64,000 bases of DNA from Gnetum montanum (GCA_015680685.1 MNCI01035250.1:120772-184771); one strand, 5' to 3'; positions 35,161 through 47,929 are shown, counted from the stretch's first letter. Made by a program: numbers and translations. The notes: generated by a model from the letters alone, not told the origin.

Positions 35161-35450
35161 TTTTTATCATTGAGTTCAATGGAACTTGGATGATTATTTT
35201 GGAAAACCAAGATTTTGAAAGCAGGCACATAAGTTTGGGAGTGATTTCCAAACCACAATTTTGCACAAATCATAATTTTCCCATCACTCCCAACCTTCAA
35301 CATACATCACCAAAGCCCTTAACCTATTCTATCCTCTAATTCCTTCATCCTCAATATAGACTAGCCTTTTTACTCTAAGGAGTGAGCACAAATGTTGCAA
35401 GAGGCTCTAGAAGCTTAAGGATTTTAGTGGTTTTTGCATCATTCATCAAC

Positions 35451-35640
35451 ATGTCAAAGAGGAAGGCTTCAACCAATAAGAATCTAGCCTCGAAGGAAGT
35501 GCATGAAACTATATAAGGTCTCTCCCACCTCCCACAACTAGTGATCAATGAAGGTTCTACTACCATGACTCCCAAGTACATAGATTCTAAAAATTCCATG
35601 AGAAATTTTGCTAGAATCCTAGGAGTTTTTGGTTGTGGGG
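35451..35640 (+). pseudogene. Possible first exon of the plus-strand gene of element C
   Basis: ATG at 35451 opens a basic N-terminus (MSKRKASTNKNLASKE), then LSHLPQLVINEG after one stop. It lies in the same place, relative to the motif array and RT linker, as the Lys-rich first exon of the antisense gene of B, and is followed by long AT-rich sequence as an intron would be. Similarity in sequence is weak, so this is a positional guess. Confidence 0.3.
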
Positions 35641-37429
35641 GTTTATGTGTTGATTGGGATTAAATTTTGTAAAATTCCTATCTTAGATCTAGGCTATTTT
35701 TATGGAATTTTTGTGTTGCTTTGGCTGTGGGATTGGTGTGTGTTAAATCAAAATTTTGTTTCTATTGGTGTGTGTTAAATCAAAATTTTGTTTCTATTGC
35801 TTCTATGCATTTTTCTTATGTTTAGGGCAAAAAAGCAACAACAATTTTGTATTTTTTATGTTTAAACAATGAAGAAATTTCATTCTTTATGTCATAGAGT
35901 TGTAGTACTATTTTTAACAAACAAATTTCTACAATCTAACTTAGAATTGAATTTCTATGAATTTTTCCATAAGGCAATGTATAGTGGGTTTTCACTTTTT
36001 GGTCGTTTTTCATGGTACTTTGATATTTTTTATGCAAAAAATAGTTAAGATTTATTTTATTTTCATGTTTTAGTTTTTTTCTTTGTTTTAATATTCCAAA
36101 AACTCTTGATTACTAAATTCGAATGTGTAATTATATTTTGGTGAATTTTTTTGTAAACTTGCACAAAGTAGCATTTTGCTATTATAATTTGGTTCATGTC
36201 ACTTTGCATTTTTTCCTACAAAAATGGCCAAGAATTTTTATGGTTTTTATTTTTGGGTTTCTAGATTTTTTTAATGATTCCAACAACTATAGAATTGTTG
36301 AATTTGGTTATACAATTGATTTTTGATGAATTTTTAGTAACTTGGTGTAAAGTATGGTTTTTTAGTTGTTATGATTTTACCCCTAAGAAGATGGGCAGTG
36401 TTGGCACTTGAAAAACTTTTCCAACCAACATCCTAGGGTCCAAGGGATACTTTGAGGTGTTAGAAAGGGTTTGGAAGTGGTTTTACAAGTTTTAAAATTT
36501 TTTTCATATTTTTTATCAATCATCTACTATAGCCGTTTTCTACATTTTTGTGTTGTTTTGCAATTTTTGCTAAATTTTCTTATGGTTTTATGTTATGTTT
36601 TGAATTTTTTGCAAGCTTGGAACTTTAGTGTAGATGTCCAATTTTGTTGAATTTTGTGCCTAAATAGCCCCATACTTAGAAAAAAAATTTAGAAATCTAT
36701 CATTTTGATCCCAAGTGTAAACTACTTCGTACAATTGCAATTTTGGCTATGAAAACTACAAACCTATCTATACATGCAACATTGGTGTTGTTCGTGTATT
36801 TTTTTAGTTATGTTCCATGATTCACAAGATTCTTTACATGTTTTATTTTTATTTTTTTAACGGTCATTTGAATGTTTAGAAAATATTAACTAACCTTCCT
36901 AGAGTTTTTACTATGGCTAATTTCTCCATTAACTAGGGTGCCTAGTAAAATTTTGTAAAATTCAATTGGGATTTGTGACTATTGTTGATTACTAACAAAA
37001 CTTATTTTATTGTGGTACAAATACCAAGTGACTTTGGTGGCCCCAATGGTAAAGATAGAAGTGCTCCCCCAGTAGCCTCTTAGTACCATCATTTGGTCAT
37101 TGTGTTTGGTTATACCACTTGCTATTGATGTTGTTGATGTTATCATTTTGTTGTGGCTAGTGTCAGCCATTGATGTTTGAGAGATGGTTTATTATTTAAA
37201 CTTTCATGACCTTAGTTACAAACATTGAACTATTATTATTTTAAAATCTTAATTTGGTTTATATGTTTTAATTTTTAATGTTTTACATTTTTGTTCATGT
37301 CATAGGCTATGTTGGTCAACTTATGCAATTGTGATTGGTTATAAAAAGGTGAAATTGACTATCTATTGGCTACTAGGTTGTGAACTAGGTTATAAGTTAT
37401 GATAAACATTTTTCCAATTTTAGGCCATG
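35641..37429. other. AT-rich stretch in element C, no gene supported
   Basis: T-rich, with repeated TTTTTGTG / AATTTTT words; possibly intron and lost exons of the plus-strand gene. A 31-bp segment TGTGTTAAATC..TTCTATTG is tandemly doubled at about 35735-35800. Confidence 0.4.
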
Positions 37430-37890
37430 ACGAGTTGTATGATTTGCCAGTTTTAGGCCATGGGTTTTGCTAGTTTTAGGCCATGGCATGCCATGTGTTT
37501 TTCCAATTTTAGGCCATGGTGGGCCATGCATTTTGCTAGTTTAATGCCATGGTAGGCCTTGACGTTACTAGTTTTAGGCCTTGGTGGATCATAAGGTTGC
37601 TCGTGTTAGGCCTTGACAAGTTATAACCTTGCTAGTTTTAGGCCATAGCGGGCCATAACATTGTCATTTTTAGGCTTTAGCAAGCCATAACATTGCCAGC
37701 TTTAGGCCTTAGCAGGCCATCATGTTGCCAGTTTTAGGCCTTAGTAGGCCATAATGTTGCCAGTCTTAGGCCTTAGTAGGTCATAAAATTGCCAATTTTA
37801 GGCCTTACTAGCCCATAATATTGCTAGTTTTAGACCTTAGTGGGCTATGAGTTTGCCAATTTTAGGCCTAACCAGGCCATGGTTCATACG
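37430..37890 (-). repeat. TTGCCAGTTTTAGGCCTTAG minisatellite array in element C
   Basis: About thirteen units of roughly 35 bp containing (C/T)(C/T)AGTTTTAGGCC(A/T)T(A/G)G followed by (A/G)GGCCAT. It lies just beyond the protease remnant (38270), that is, after the end of gag-pro in the sense of C, matching the B array at 17290-17640. Confidence 0.8.
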
Positions 37891-38269
37891 TTGTCTAGCA
37901 AGTATGGGTTGTTCTCAAAAGAGCATATAAAGTTAAAGCTAATATTGAAGTATGATAAAACATCACAAAAGTAAACAACTAACCATTAATCAAAGGAGGG
38001 ACAAGATATTTACTGCGAACTTGTTGCTTGATCTTTGATAGATCAATGAGCCCCTTTAGCATGATCCCATGCTCACTATCTTTCTTATTCAACATGGCAA
38101 GCTACATGCATTTTTGTTGACCACCCCATGTCCCAGAGTTGATATTGATAGCATTGTTATTATCTTTGTTATTGGCGGCTCTAGTCTAAGTATCAAGAGC
38201 ATCCTTTTGAAACTTCACCTCTGAACCTTGGTCAAATCTTAACATAGTTAACTAAGGATAACAACACAT

Positions 38270-38398
38270 TGTCTCCATGAATGAAAATTTTCCCTGCCTC
38301 CTAGGGTAAGTGAATCTCTTGATATATAAGGGATGAGACCATGCAAAGCTTAGCTAACCATGTTCTTCCTATGATTAAGTTAAATCCATGTGTCTCTT
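38270..38398 (-). pseudogene. Element C protease, C-terminal part
   Basis: Minus strand HGFNLIIGRTWLAK corresponds to GFNLILGHPWLAQ of B. The frame is cut by the D LTR at 38399. Removing the LTR and one CTCTT copy joins the VVEE of the next part to this one in frame. Confidence 0.8.
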
Positions 38399-38905
38399 TG
38401 TGACATCCTGTTCCCGAATTTCATAAAAACACAATCACTTAATTTATTGCATTCATCATTTTCTTAAATAATATAATGGAAACATCATAAATTCTTGATA
38501 AATGAATTAACTATTAAATAAATAATTGGTACTGCAAAATAGAAAAGAAAAACAGAAACATTTTATTAATAGGAGAAAGTACTATAACACCTTCTAAGTT
38601 ATCTTCCCATGCCAGTTAAGCCTTATAGGCAATTCAATACTTCCATCATGATTAGGCTATCCAATAAAAGGGGTGATCAATCCCTTCTTGTCCTACTTCA
38701 CCTGGCTCCTATTACTTGCCTTTGCAGGCTTAACAACTCCATGTCAATACAAACTCTAAAACTGACCTTAAATGACATAGGTCAAACCTATTCCCAAGGG
38801 ATACATGAATAATCATAACTCCTCATAACGATGCATCTATTCATTTGAAGGTTACTTACATTGTTACAACTTGTTTCCACCCTTAACAAGGGACATAACA
38901 TTACA
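38399..38905 (-). repeat. Element D LTR, left copy, flanked by CTCTT on both sides
   Basis: 507 bp, TGTGACATCC to ATTACA, flanked by CTCTT at 38394-38398 and 38906-38910. Taken alone it looks like a solo LTR inserted in the C protease. A second copy lies at 42736-43241. Confidence 0.88.
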
Positions 38906-39232
38906 CTCTTCAACCACTAGGAAGTTGGTGGATGTAGGGAATTTCTTACTGACTATGAAATCCAAGGAGATAGAACCTCACACTACTACTCATGATCCAT
39001 TAAATGACTTAAGTGTTGAGGTAGTGATTTCTTGGATGTTCTCATTTAGGCCTAGTTTGTCAATGATAAAAAATGGTACCACATTAGTTACCACCCCATC
39101 ATCCACATGAACACAATGAACCTTATACTTGCCAACACGTATAGTAATTAGGAGAGATGCAGATAGCACTTCCCCATTTTGAAAGTTAACCTTTACTTTA
39201 CTGTCACAAAATCTGAGCATGGGTTGATGCCC
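38906..39232 (-). pseudogene. Element C protease, first of two copies
   Basis: Minus strand: HVDDGVVTNVVPFFIIDKLGL with the D-x-G motif (VDDG), then ETTTSTLKSFNGS and a DFIVSKKFPTST-like end. Almost the same segment is at 43242-43569, with about one difference in eight bases. Similarity ends sharply at GATGCCCA (39232 / 43569). Confidence 0.8.
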
Positions 39233-40270
39233 ATAAGGGCTTGCATAACCCCAAGTGGGGTCTGCATAGCCTCAAACAAGGCTTATGCACCCAACTGTGA
39301 GTCGATGCAATCCAAGAGCGGCCTATGCAAGGGTCCATGCAGCAAGGGTTGCATGGTGAGCAATGCTAAATAGGGTTTCTAGGGTTTTTTTTGGATACTA
39401 AAAGAGGCAATGATTGGTGACATCAAAAGAGGTAATAATCGACCATAGGGAAGGAGATGATCAGTGGCAAGGAAGGCAATGATTAGCAATAGAAGAGTCA
39501 ATGATTGACAATAGGAGAGGTGATGATCAACGACACTAAAGGTGGTTGTAGGCATAGGCAAGAGATGCAGAGAAACGACAATAGAAAATAGCATGAATTT
39601 AAGGTGTGACAGCAAGTAGCAAGTAAGGCAATGGTAGGTGAAATAGGGGCAAGACAGTAGTGGTAGGTGCATGAGAGAGCAAGGATAGGTACAAGTGGTA
39701 GCAGCTATAAATTGGTGGGTGTAGGTAGTGGTGGCTATGGATTGGCAGAAAAGTAGGACCAAAAAGCGATGTGCAACACGTGGCCATCCTTGGCTAGTCC
39801 TTACCTAGCCCTTGGCTACCATCAGCCACAGTTGGCAGTAGGGCCTAGTTGCGGGACAACAACATGGCCAATCACAACTTTGCTAAGGTTGTTTATCATT
39901 ATTATTATATTTTTAAAAAAATTAAGAAAGACATTGGAGCTTGGGGTCAAACCTGAGACCTCCCACTTACTTTAATTTAAAAGTTTAAAAAGCATTATTA
40001 TTATTATTAAAATTAAATTTAAAAATTAGAAAAATACTTTTTTTAATTTTAACACTACATGTAACCTAAGAAATATCATATCTCCCAAACCATAAGTTGG
40101 ATTTCGACAAACTGGTATCATTGGAATCATCTCGGAGAACATTGCACATTGAGCTAGAGATAATGCCATTTTGGTGAATCTAGAAATCAAAAAATCAAAA
40201 AAATGAGTGTTGTCTTTATTAAATCATTAATTAACTTAAGTTAAACCTTCCTCTTTACTCCTACCAAGAT
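39233..40270. other. Element D internal region, left part, no gene recognised
   Basis: 39233-39370 is rich in GCATAACCCC / GGCTTATGCA / GCATGG inverted words, as in the U3 arrays. 39400-39760 has AGGCAATGATTGG-type loose repeats. 39880-40080 is AT-rich. Confidence 0.4.
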
Positions 40271-42600
40271 TCTTGTTGCTCTATTATAAATATAATAAGA
40301 AGAAAGATTTTTCCCATCACAGCTCAATATTGACAAAATATTGAAGGATTCCATTAGTGAAAAAGCTTGAATATTTTTACCATTAAAGGATTCTAACCAT
40401 CATCATCATGGCCCCAAAGCATTAGGCTTCTTCTCAACCTTAAGCTCCTTCAAGTAGCTCTCAATCTACCACTATTATTTTACATCAAAATAATGCACTC
40501 TCTACTTTCAATTATGTTCATAGCTTACTTGGGAGGGAAGGGTTTTAGTACCTTACAACTTTAAGGTTATCTTATTTAATTATCTTCCTTATTTTCAAAC
40601 TTTTCCATTACAAAGATGTACTCATGTAATGGTGTGAACAATATAACAATGATAAAATTTCCACTTTCTAATTAGTTTTTGAAGTAGTAATAATCATTCT
40701 CTCTTATATTCAAATAGCCTTAGGTTTTAACCGAAGAGAGGAACCTTTAATTCAATTGAATTTCTCTCAAAAATTTAAATCATTTTGCAAAAAGGAAATA
40801 TCTAATTATGTTAGGAATTCTAAGATCGCAAAAAGCCAATTTCTTTGTAGAGATTTCATCAATGAAATTCACTTTGAATTATGTCAATTCTTCCATAGAA
40901 ACATTTTATGGCATCAATGCCAATCTTATGTTAATTCCTATTTCATTTACATACTTTATGATGACATACTAGCAGAGTTTATGATTGGTCGTTGTCTTGT
41001 TTCTTTGCCTTATATAATGCCATGACTAGAGTTACTGCTACCCTAAAAAATCCTACTTAACCGTGTACCATATGTTGTGTATCCTTGCTCATGTGCTTGA
41101 TCCTAAGTTATGACCATACAAAAAAACATTTTAATTGCTACAATTCCCATTTATGTCTTGAATTTCTCAAAGAAGAAAGAGTTATAAGGTATACAATCAA
41201 GGGTGCCAAGAAGGGTCAAATGGCTTTGCAACAAGCTCATAATCAGAAGGAAATCAAAGACATATTTATATGTATATATTATTTCCTTATTTTTTTATTA
41301 TATCTTTCTTTTATGTATTTGATAGTATAATATGGACTATAGAATGAACCAATTCAAAGTGCCCAAACTAGAGCTACACAAGCTGAAGATGTTCAAGGTA
41401 CTTCAACCTTTGGTACACTTCAACCACAAGAACAAATCACACTTACTAGTTCCAAGGTATATATATATATAATATATAATAACTTAGTTTAATGTCTTAT
41501 TTACTTTTCAAATAAATTTATTCTGCCTCCTCTTTACATAAGCAACGTACTAGGCAAGGTTCCAACTGCTCAGTTATAAAACATGCAATCCAACAACAAC
41601 CCCAACCACAAGTCAACAACAAAATACAAGATAAGATAAAGAAAAGGAACTAGATGTAAGTTTTAATTATTTGAAAGTTTCAATACTTCCCTTTTTCCTT
41701 CCTTATGTCTTATATGATGTTGACACTTTTTATGCTACAGATGTTTGTGAAGTAGTGGTACTTTATCCAAGAGATGGATACAAATGACATAGGCATCACT
41801 TCTGAACAAACTTTAATTCCTCAATCTAGATCATCAAGCATGCCTTCTTTTTCTATGATGCCTATAGGAGGTTCCTTTCTACAAGTAGCTCTAACACTAG
41901 CTCTTGAGTTTGTTTCTATGGTTCTTTCTTTCTCTATCTTAGGTTCTTCTTATTTGATGGGATAGCTAGTGGTGACTGTCGAAGAACCAGGCTTCTTCAA
42001 CATCTTAGTCAACAGATTTTTTATAACAAACCCTATTCTATTTGTGAGAATTTCTACCACTTACAAAAGTATTAGTCATGCAGCATCAAGATACCCTATA
42101 ATTTAGTACAGGCTGGAGTTCCATCATCTTTACAACTAATTCTTGAATATGATCCAAAGATTGTCAAAGATCTAAAGCAACTCTTAAAAGAATTGAAGAG
42201 TGTAATGTGCTTGGCTTGCCAACTAGAGACTTGAAAATAGTCTTTTCAAATTAACAATGATCAGCTTTAGGTAAATAATTCTTATTCTTTTCTCTTTCCT
42301 TTTTCTCTTTTTGTTCATTACTCATAATTTTAATTTTATGCAAAGGAAAGAGAAGGAATGGCAAAAGGACATGGATGATCGATCAATTTAGATAGAGATG
42401 TTGAAGACCCAACTTAAAAGAAATAAGAAATCAGTGGTTGTATCAAGGAATGCCACTAAGTATATAAAGTAATTATGTGACGAGCTGGTGGGATGCAAGA
42501 CAATGCTCAGCAAAAAGAATGCCACCAATGAAGAACAAGATGCACAGTTGAAGATAGTCTGTGATCTCCTTGACTATTTTCATCAAAATAAATGATCAAT
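40271..42600 (+). pseudogene. Plus-strand gene remnant inside element D
   Basis: A TATAAATATAA box (about 40286) precedes an ATG at about 40409 (MAPKH, then Ser/Pro-rich). Later segments: FLCRDFINEIHFELCQFF (about 40850), MIGRCLVSLPYIM (about 40981), HLCLEFLKEERVI (about 41150), SSMPSFSMMPIGGSF (about 41830) and a coiled-coil-like end TKYIK..CDELVGCKTMLSKKNATNEEQ (about 42450-42560). Stretches between them are AT-rich with GT-AG candidates. The order (Ser-rich start, globular middle, coiled coil) matches plus-strand genes of related elements. Many stops. Orientation is opposite to the primer-binding site of D. Confidence 0.5.
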
Positions 42601-42721
42601 ATTTTCTTATTCTTTTTATTTCACATCTTTCCCATTCATGTATTCCGCTTCTACCACTTTTTCCTTTACCTGTATTCTACTTGGATGTACTTCTTTCACT
42701 TTAACTCCTGAATCATGGTTT

Positions 42722-42733
42722 TCTTTGATACCA
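42722..42733 (-). promoter_or_regulatory. Primer-binding site of element D (initiator Met tRNA type)
   Basis: The minus strand reads TGGTATCAAAGA two bases inside the right LTR, one base off the common plant site TGGTATCAGAGC. It fixes the orientation of D as minus. Confidence 0.75.
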
Positions 42734-42735
42734 AA

Positions 42736-43241
42736 TGTGACATCCTGTTCCTGGATGTTGTAAAAACACAATAAATTAATTTATTTCATTTATCGTATTC
42801 TTAAATAATATAATAGAAACATCATAAATACTTGATAATTGAATTAATTGGTAAATAAATAATTGGTGCTATGGAATATGAAAAGAAAATAGAAACATTT
42901 ATTAATAGCAGAAAGTACTGTAACGTCCTCTAAGTTATCTTTCCATGCCACTTAAGCCTTATAGGAAATCTGGCACTGCCACCACAATTATGCTATCCAT
43001 CCAAAGGGATGATCATTTCCTTCTTATCCTACTTCACCCAGCTCTGATCACTTGCCTTTTCAGGCTCCACAATTCCATGTCAACAGAATCTCTAAACCCA
43101 TCCGTAAATGGCATAGGTCAAGCCCATTCCCAAGGGATACATGAATAATTGTAACTCCTAATAATGAGACACCCCTTGATTTGAAGGTTAATTACATTAT
43201 TACAATTTATTTCCATCCTTAATAAGGAACACAACGTTACA
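42736..43241 (-). repeat. Element D 5' LTR, right copy
   Basis: 506 bp, TGTGACATCC to CGTTACA, then CTCTT (43242-43246) and the C protease. Its left neighbour is a primer-binding site, so this is a true 5' LTR, unlike the left copy, which lacks a polypurine tract. Confidence 0.88.
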
Positions 43242-44079
43242 CTCTTCAACCACTAGGAAGTTGGCGATGTAGGGAATTGCTCACTAACTACGAAATCCAA
43301 GGAGATAGAAACTTGCACTGCTACTTGCAATCCATTAAATGACTTAAGTGTCAAGGTAGTGAGTTCTTGGATGTTCTCACTTAGGATTAGTTTGTCAATG
43401 ATAGAAAATGCTACTACATTGGTTACCATCCCATCATCCACATGAACATGATGAACCTTGTACTTACTAAGATGTATAGTAATTCGAAGAGGTGCAGATA
43501 GCACTTTCCCATTTTGAGAGTTAATCTTGACTTTACTATCATGAAATTTGAGCATGGGTTGATGCCCATTTTCCCTAAGTGAGGCTTACTCAATGATAGA
43601 GTGGACTAATTCTTTGTTGGTAAGCATGTCTTTTCTCACAAGGATAAAGGTTAACACCTAAGCTAGTGCATCTCTGTGAGTACAAGAAGTCATGACCAGG
43701 TCATACAAGTTCAACAACGTGTTCTTTTGTTTTAATGAATCTTTGGCTTACTCCATTATTTCAAGGAAGCTCTTCCCCTTGGTGTGTAACCTTTCAGCCT
43801 TAGTGATTTTAACTTCTTCCATCCTTCCTATAGTTTGTGGCTTAGGTTTTGATGGATGTCCCTTGGGCACCTTATTCATGGGTGTAGTTGGCCTTCATAT
43901 AGACCTCAATGAGTTAGTTAACTTTGAAGCCTTTTGTTGTTAACCACCTTCAATGGGCTTAGTTTTTCATTTAGTGATAAGTTGTTTTCATCACCATTGA
44001 GGTGATGATTTCTTGCTAACATCTTAGTTGTGGACCACTATAGGTGGGCTTTGATCACCAGTTGTTATAGTCTTTCTTA
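43242..44079 (-). pseudogene. Element C protease (second copy) and gag C-terminal part
   Basis: Minus strand: SLDFVVSEQFPTS, HVDDGMVTNVVAFSIIDKL (VDDG motif), then, further right, a stretch aligning with 18229-18579 of B (LYDLVMTS, LA.VLTFILVRKDML). Similarity to gag continues to about 44075 and then stops where the plus-strand E gene begins; capsid and gag N-terminus are missing. Confidence 0.75.
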
Positions 44080-46660
44080 TTAAAGGTGGAGGAACATGCT
44101 TGAAGCAAATTGGGGCCAAGAAGATTCAAAAATCAATTCTCCCTAAACTCAACTTTGGATCTTTCCTAGACTTTGCCCTAGAAGAAGTCAAAGCTCAACT
44201 TTAGACTTCTCCCATGTAGCCCATTCTCACTTCCAGTAGGAAATAATGCATTGAAGAAATATATCTCTTCTAGAATTATACGTAGGGTAATGCCACTATG
44301 AAGATCAAGGATATTTCTATGTCCTACTCAGTGAAGGCCATTTTTAAGACCCTTGGAATGTCAAAAACTGGAGCAACCTTGGCAGAAGTATCAATGTAAG
44401 TAGACCCATAGGTCAAAAAGTAATCTAATGGTGCTACAGAGTTGACCCTTAGGAGTACGGTGCACACAATGGCAGAGCATGCATATTTCAAGATAGTGGC
44501 CTACCACCTTAATCCAATGGTGAGGCCCAACAAGGTGGTAGCCTTCTCTACCCGTGTGTGTGTCGCTTTAAGTAGAAAATTTCCTATTAACCTCCCAAAG
44601 CTGATCTATCTTGAAATAGAAAAGTGATTTATAGAAAATGAACATGTAATGAAGGCACTCCCCTTTCCATGTCTCATTCAAAAATTATGCAAAAGATAAG
44701 AAATTTTTGGCTACACAAATGACAACATCAAACATGCTCTTGCCACCTCTTGGAAGGAAATGAAGAAGGATAAAGTACCTACCAAGGTGCTGGAAGAGGA
44801 GCAACTGCCACCATCACCCACTCATGAATAATCAATGTCAAAGTCCTCTGCTACTATTGAGCACATGTGCGCACTCCATGAGCAACTCTTGTAGTAGTAG
44901 CAGGTAGGACCTAGTGGTGATGAACCCTCTATCTACAGGCCAACATTGAGTCATCTTAACAAGGTGACATGATCAATCAACAAGATGGAGGGTTTGACGC
45001 TAATGTTTTCTACTCAAAAAATGCAAGGGCCCACAAGATTGAATCCTAGCACCAAAGAGATAACAATGTCCCTCTCTCAATAGCAACAATTCCCAAAAAT
45101 CTCTAGGAATGTTGCTACCTTTTTGATGTACTTGGAGAAGGATGAAGGAGCAACTATTTTGGTGATGCAGCACCAAAGGCAGGAAATAATGGCAAAGGTG
45201 ATCATTGATAGAGTGGCTGATGCACTCAATGTTCCTATAGCATTTGCACCAGATTTTGCTGTACTCAGAGACATGCAAGTGTCCGTAGGAGAAGGAAGTG
45301 AAAAATTTAGTGCTACCTAGCACGAGTTGTTGGGCAACCTAGTAGAAACTAGGCAACAATTTCTAGATATCTTTGATATCTTGAAAATCATTTCAACAAA
45401 CCAATTGAAGCTACTTGAGGATGAAGGCAAGATTCTCATTTCCAATGCCCAACTTGAGGTAGCCACAAATTCGAATCAACAATTAGCTACTAAGGTTGTG
45501 GAATTAAAAGCCCACCTCACTAATCCCATGGTACTTAGCCAAAATGTAACATGAGATGAAGCTTTTCAACAACTTAAGGTAAAAATTTAAGAGGCTAAGT
45601 ATGTGAAGGATTCAACAATCTTCGATTAGTCCTTAGCAAATGCCACTGCATACAACATTCAAAATGACTTGTCAAAGGTTTTCTAGACGACTGTCAAGCT
45701 AACCCAGAAGAACCATCATCTATGAAATGTCAAGATGCAAAAGGATCAAATGGAGAAATTCATCTACAACAATAGGTTCATCTTGCTAGGGTGAACACTG
45801 AATTGAGGTGGTTGGCTACAAAGAATTTCCCTTCACTAGAAGTCTACAATTGAATTTACCACCTGGAAAAATGAGGCCCTCAAATTTGAAAGGGTTAAGA
45901 ACCATTACAAGGACTAGGTTGGCTTACAGAAGGAGATAAATGAAAAACATATCCAAATGGCAAAGGTGAGGATGAATGAGGCCCTCCAAAAGCTCCAACA
46001 AGAAGGTGATGGATAGTAGCCCATCTTTAATGGACTGAATGAATACAACAAAGCTAAAATTCATGTCAAGGAGCTACAAATCAAGGAGATGATGGAGTAC
46101 ATGAAGCTTACCAATCTTCATTACTCAAACCTAGCAATGTTGACCGTTAGAAGGTTGAGGTTAGAATTGGAGAAACAAGTGGCTAACTCATATCTTCTAT
46201 ATGAGGTAGAGTTCAAGTACCACAAAGAAACAAAATAAAAGCTAGAAACAATCAACGTTGAACTCAAGGTTCTCAAGGAAACGTTCACTAATCAAAGATC
46301 AATAGTAAAGAACCTAGCCAAAAAAATGAATGAATATCAAGAAGTGCAAAATACAATCAGGATGTTGAATATTGAATGCAAACAATTCACTACTTAGTTT
46401 ATCAATGTTAAGGAGCTATTTCCTACAATGCCCTGTCCTTGGAATGTCCCCATATTGATCCACATTGGTGATGCTACATAGACCATGTATGATCCTAGGA
46501 GTAATAAGAAGAAGATGAAAGCATTATTGGATGATTTTTGTCTTTCACCAGAAGTCACAGTTGTAGCTGGACAACCACAACCACAACATCCATGTGTACC
46601 AGAGGCAAGAGAAGATCTTTCAAAATCTCAAGAGCCTCCACTACCTAGAACCGTTTGATT
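44080..46660 (+). pseudogene. Element E: long coiled-coil gene remnant on the plus strand
   Basis: Near 44100, KKIQKSILPKLNFGSFL begins a plus-strand frame with stops. About 44440-44625 gives TVHTMAEHAYFKIVAYHLNP and LPKLIYLEIEK, resembling the globular part of retroelement-associated ORFs. From 45100 to 46560 the product is almost all heptad-like coiled coil (LEVATNSNQQLATKVVELKAH; LRLELEKQVANSYLLYEVE; KLETINVELKVLKETF). The end is Pro/Gln-rich (AGQPQPQHPCVPEA), stop about 46657. Roughly fifteen stops. Opposite to the sense of C; probably brought by a plus-oriented element whose LTR follows. Confidence 0.55.
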
Positions 46661-46910
46661 TTCTTCTTGTCTTCAAACCACCAGAGGATTTGTACTATGA
46701 GTTTTTATCATGGTGTTTAATTTTGTTGCCATTAACATCAAATTTTTGTAATGATTACAAACCTATATGCTTGGGCACTTACTATTTGTTTTTGCTAGTT
46801 TGTGTGTCAGTTAGTTAGTTAATAATCCCATACCTTCCCAAAATCTTGTAAGAAAACTTGTTCCTCCTTTCTTTTACTCAAGGATAAATTTTCATTCAAT
46901 CGTGGGGTTA

Positions 46911-47800
46911 TGATGAAGTGTCTTCCTTAAGGTCCGTTAATGGGATTCCATCAACACAATTCTGTCAACATGATCCCATCAATGCATGGTTTGATGCATT
47001 GACATGATCCCATTGATGCAATGTCTTGTCTTGCCTATAAATACATGCTCACCAGCTACATTTATGGCACCCATTATTTAGTATCCTAACAAAGCTCTTA
47101 CATTTTTGTTCATTTGAAAGCTAGAATATTTTCTAAGTGCCTACAGTAAGAGTGAGAAATGCATAGATCTTTAGTTGAGCACTAATGTACCTAAGCACCT
47201 TAATGTAAATGGCAATAAAGACTAGCTTTCTTCATAAACCTTGTAGCACTTGGAATTAGTTTAATGTTTACTTAATAGATTTATTATTTCAACAATTTAC
47301 TTTAATGCATTTGATTACTTAATTAATTAGCAATTAATTAATACACATAAGTACAACCATTTCAAACATACATTAACATTTGGTAATCCCACTAGTGCTT
47401 AATGCTTAGTAACCTAGTAATGTTACAACATGGTTTAGGATGTGTACTATAAATGGAAATGGATGGTTATGTTAAGACTAGTTAAGATATTAGTTAGTTG
47501 TTAAATCAATTAAACATTTAATTTCATCATTTCTAACACTTAGGCAATTTAAATAATAAACATAAAATGATAAAAATCATATGCCTTAGTTACACTTAAC
47601 CATACCTTTACACCTCATAAGTAAAACTAAGAAGACAATGATCACATTCATTAGATTCACTTCCTAGACCCAGTGTTCTTAGAGAGCTAAAGTCTATGAA
47701 ATTTGACCAGCTTACTAAATGCTAGTTATTCATATGGTTGGGCATAGGGACTACTTGCTGCTCATTAGTAGTACATACTTGCAAGTTTCAAATTTTTGAA
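46911..47800 (+). repeat. LTR-like sequence after the E gene (boundaries partly uncertain)
   Basis: ATCGTGGGGT precedes TGATGAAGTGTC (46911), like a polypurine tract before an LTR. The first 130 bp hold inverted words CATGATCCCAT(C/T)(A/G)ATGCA (46965-47030), then TATAAATA at 47036-47043 and several ACAAAGCTC-type words. I cannot place the right end; it must be before the primer-binding site of C at 47903. Confidence 0.45.
47036..47043 (+). promoter_or_regulatory. TATA box in the E LTR-like sequence
   Basis: CCTATAAATACATG, following a cluster of inverted repeats, in the sense of the E gene. Confidence 0.55.
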
Positions 47801-47902
47801 TGTGTAACAATTAATTTTGAAAAATGCTTATAAAAGGTTTTGGAAAGTGTTTAAACAGGTTTCAAAAAAGGTTGAAATAGGTTTTGAGCTGAGAATTTGG
47901 AT

Positions 47903-47925
47903 GGCAGTCCTCCTTCTAGTGCCAA
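47903..47925 (-). promoter_or_regulatory. Primer-binding site of element C
   Basis: Minus strand TTGGCACTAGAAGGAGGAC, four bases inside the 5' LTR. It differs from the B site (TTGGCGTTAGAAGGAGGGC) at three positions, so both used the same or a close tRNA. Confidence 0.75.
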
Positions 47926-47929
47926 AAAC

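Noticed and set aside
36390-36700. TGTTGGCACTTGAAAAAC resembling the start of the C/G LTR
   Set aside because: Similarity ends after about 20 bp; no further LTR landmarks follow.
36979-37170. 63-residue minus-strand frame with a TTSIASGITK start recalling copia gag N-termini
   Set aside because: Too short, lacks the conserved Trp residues, and no copia genes lie nearby.
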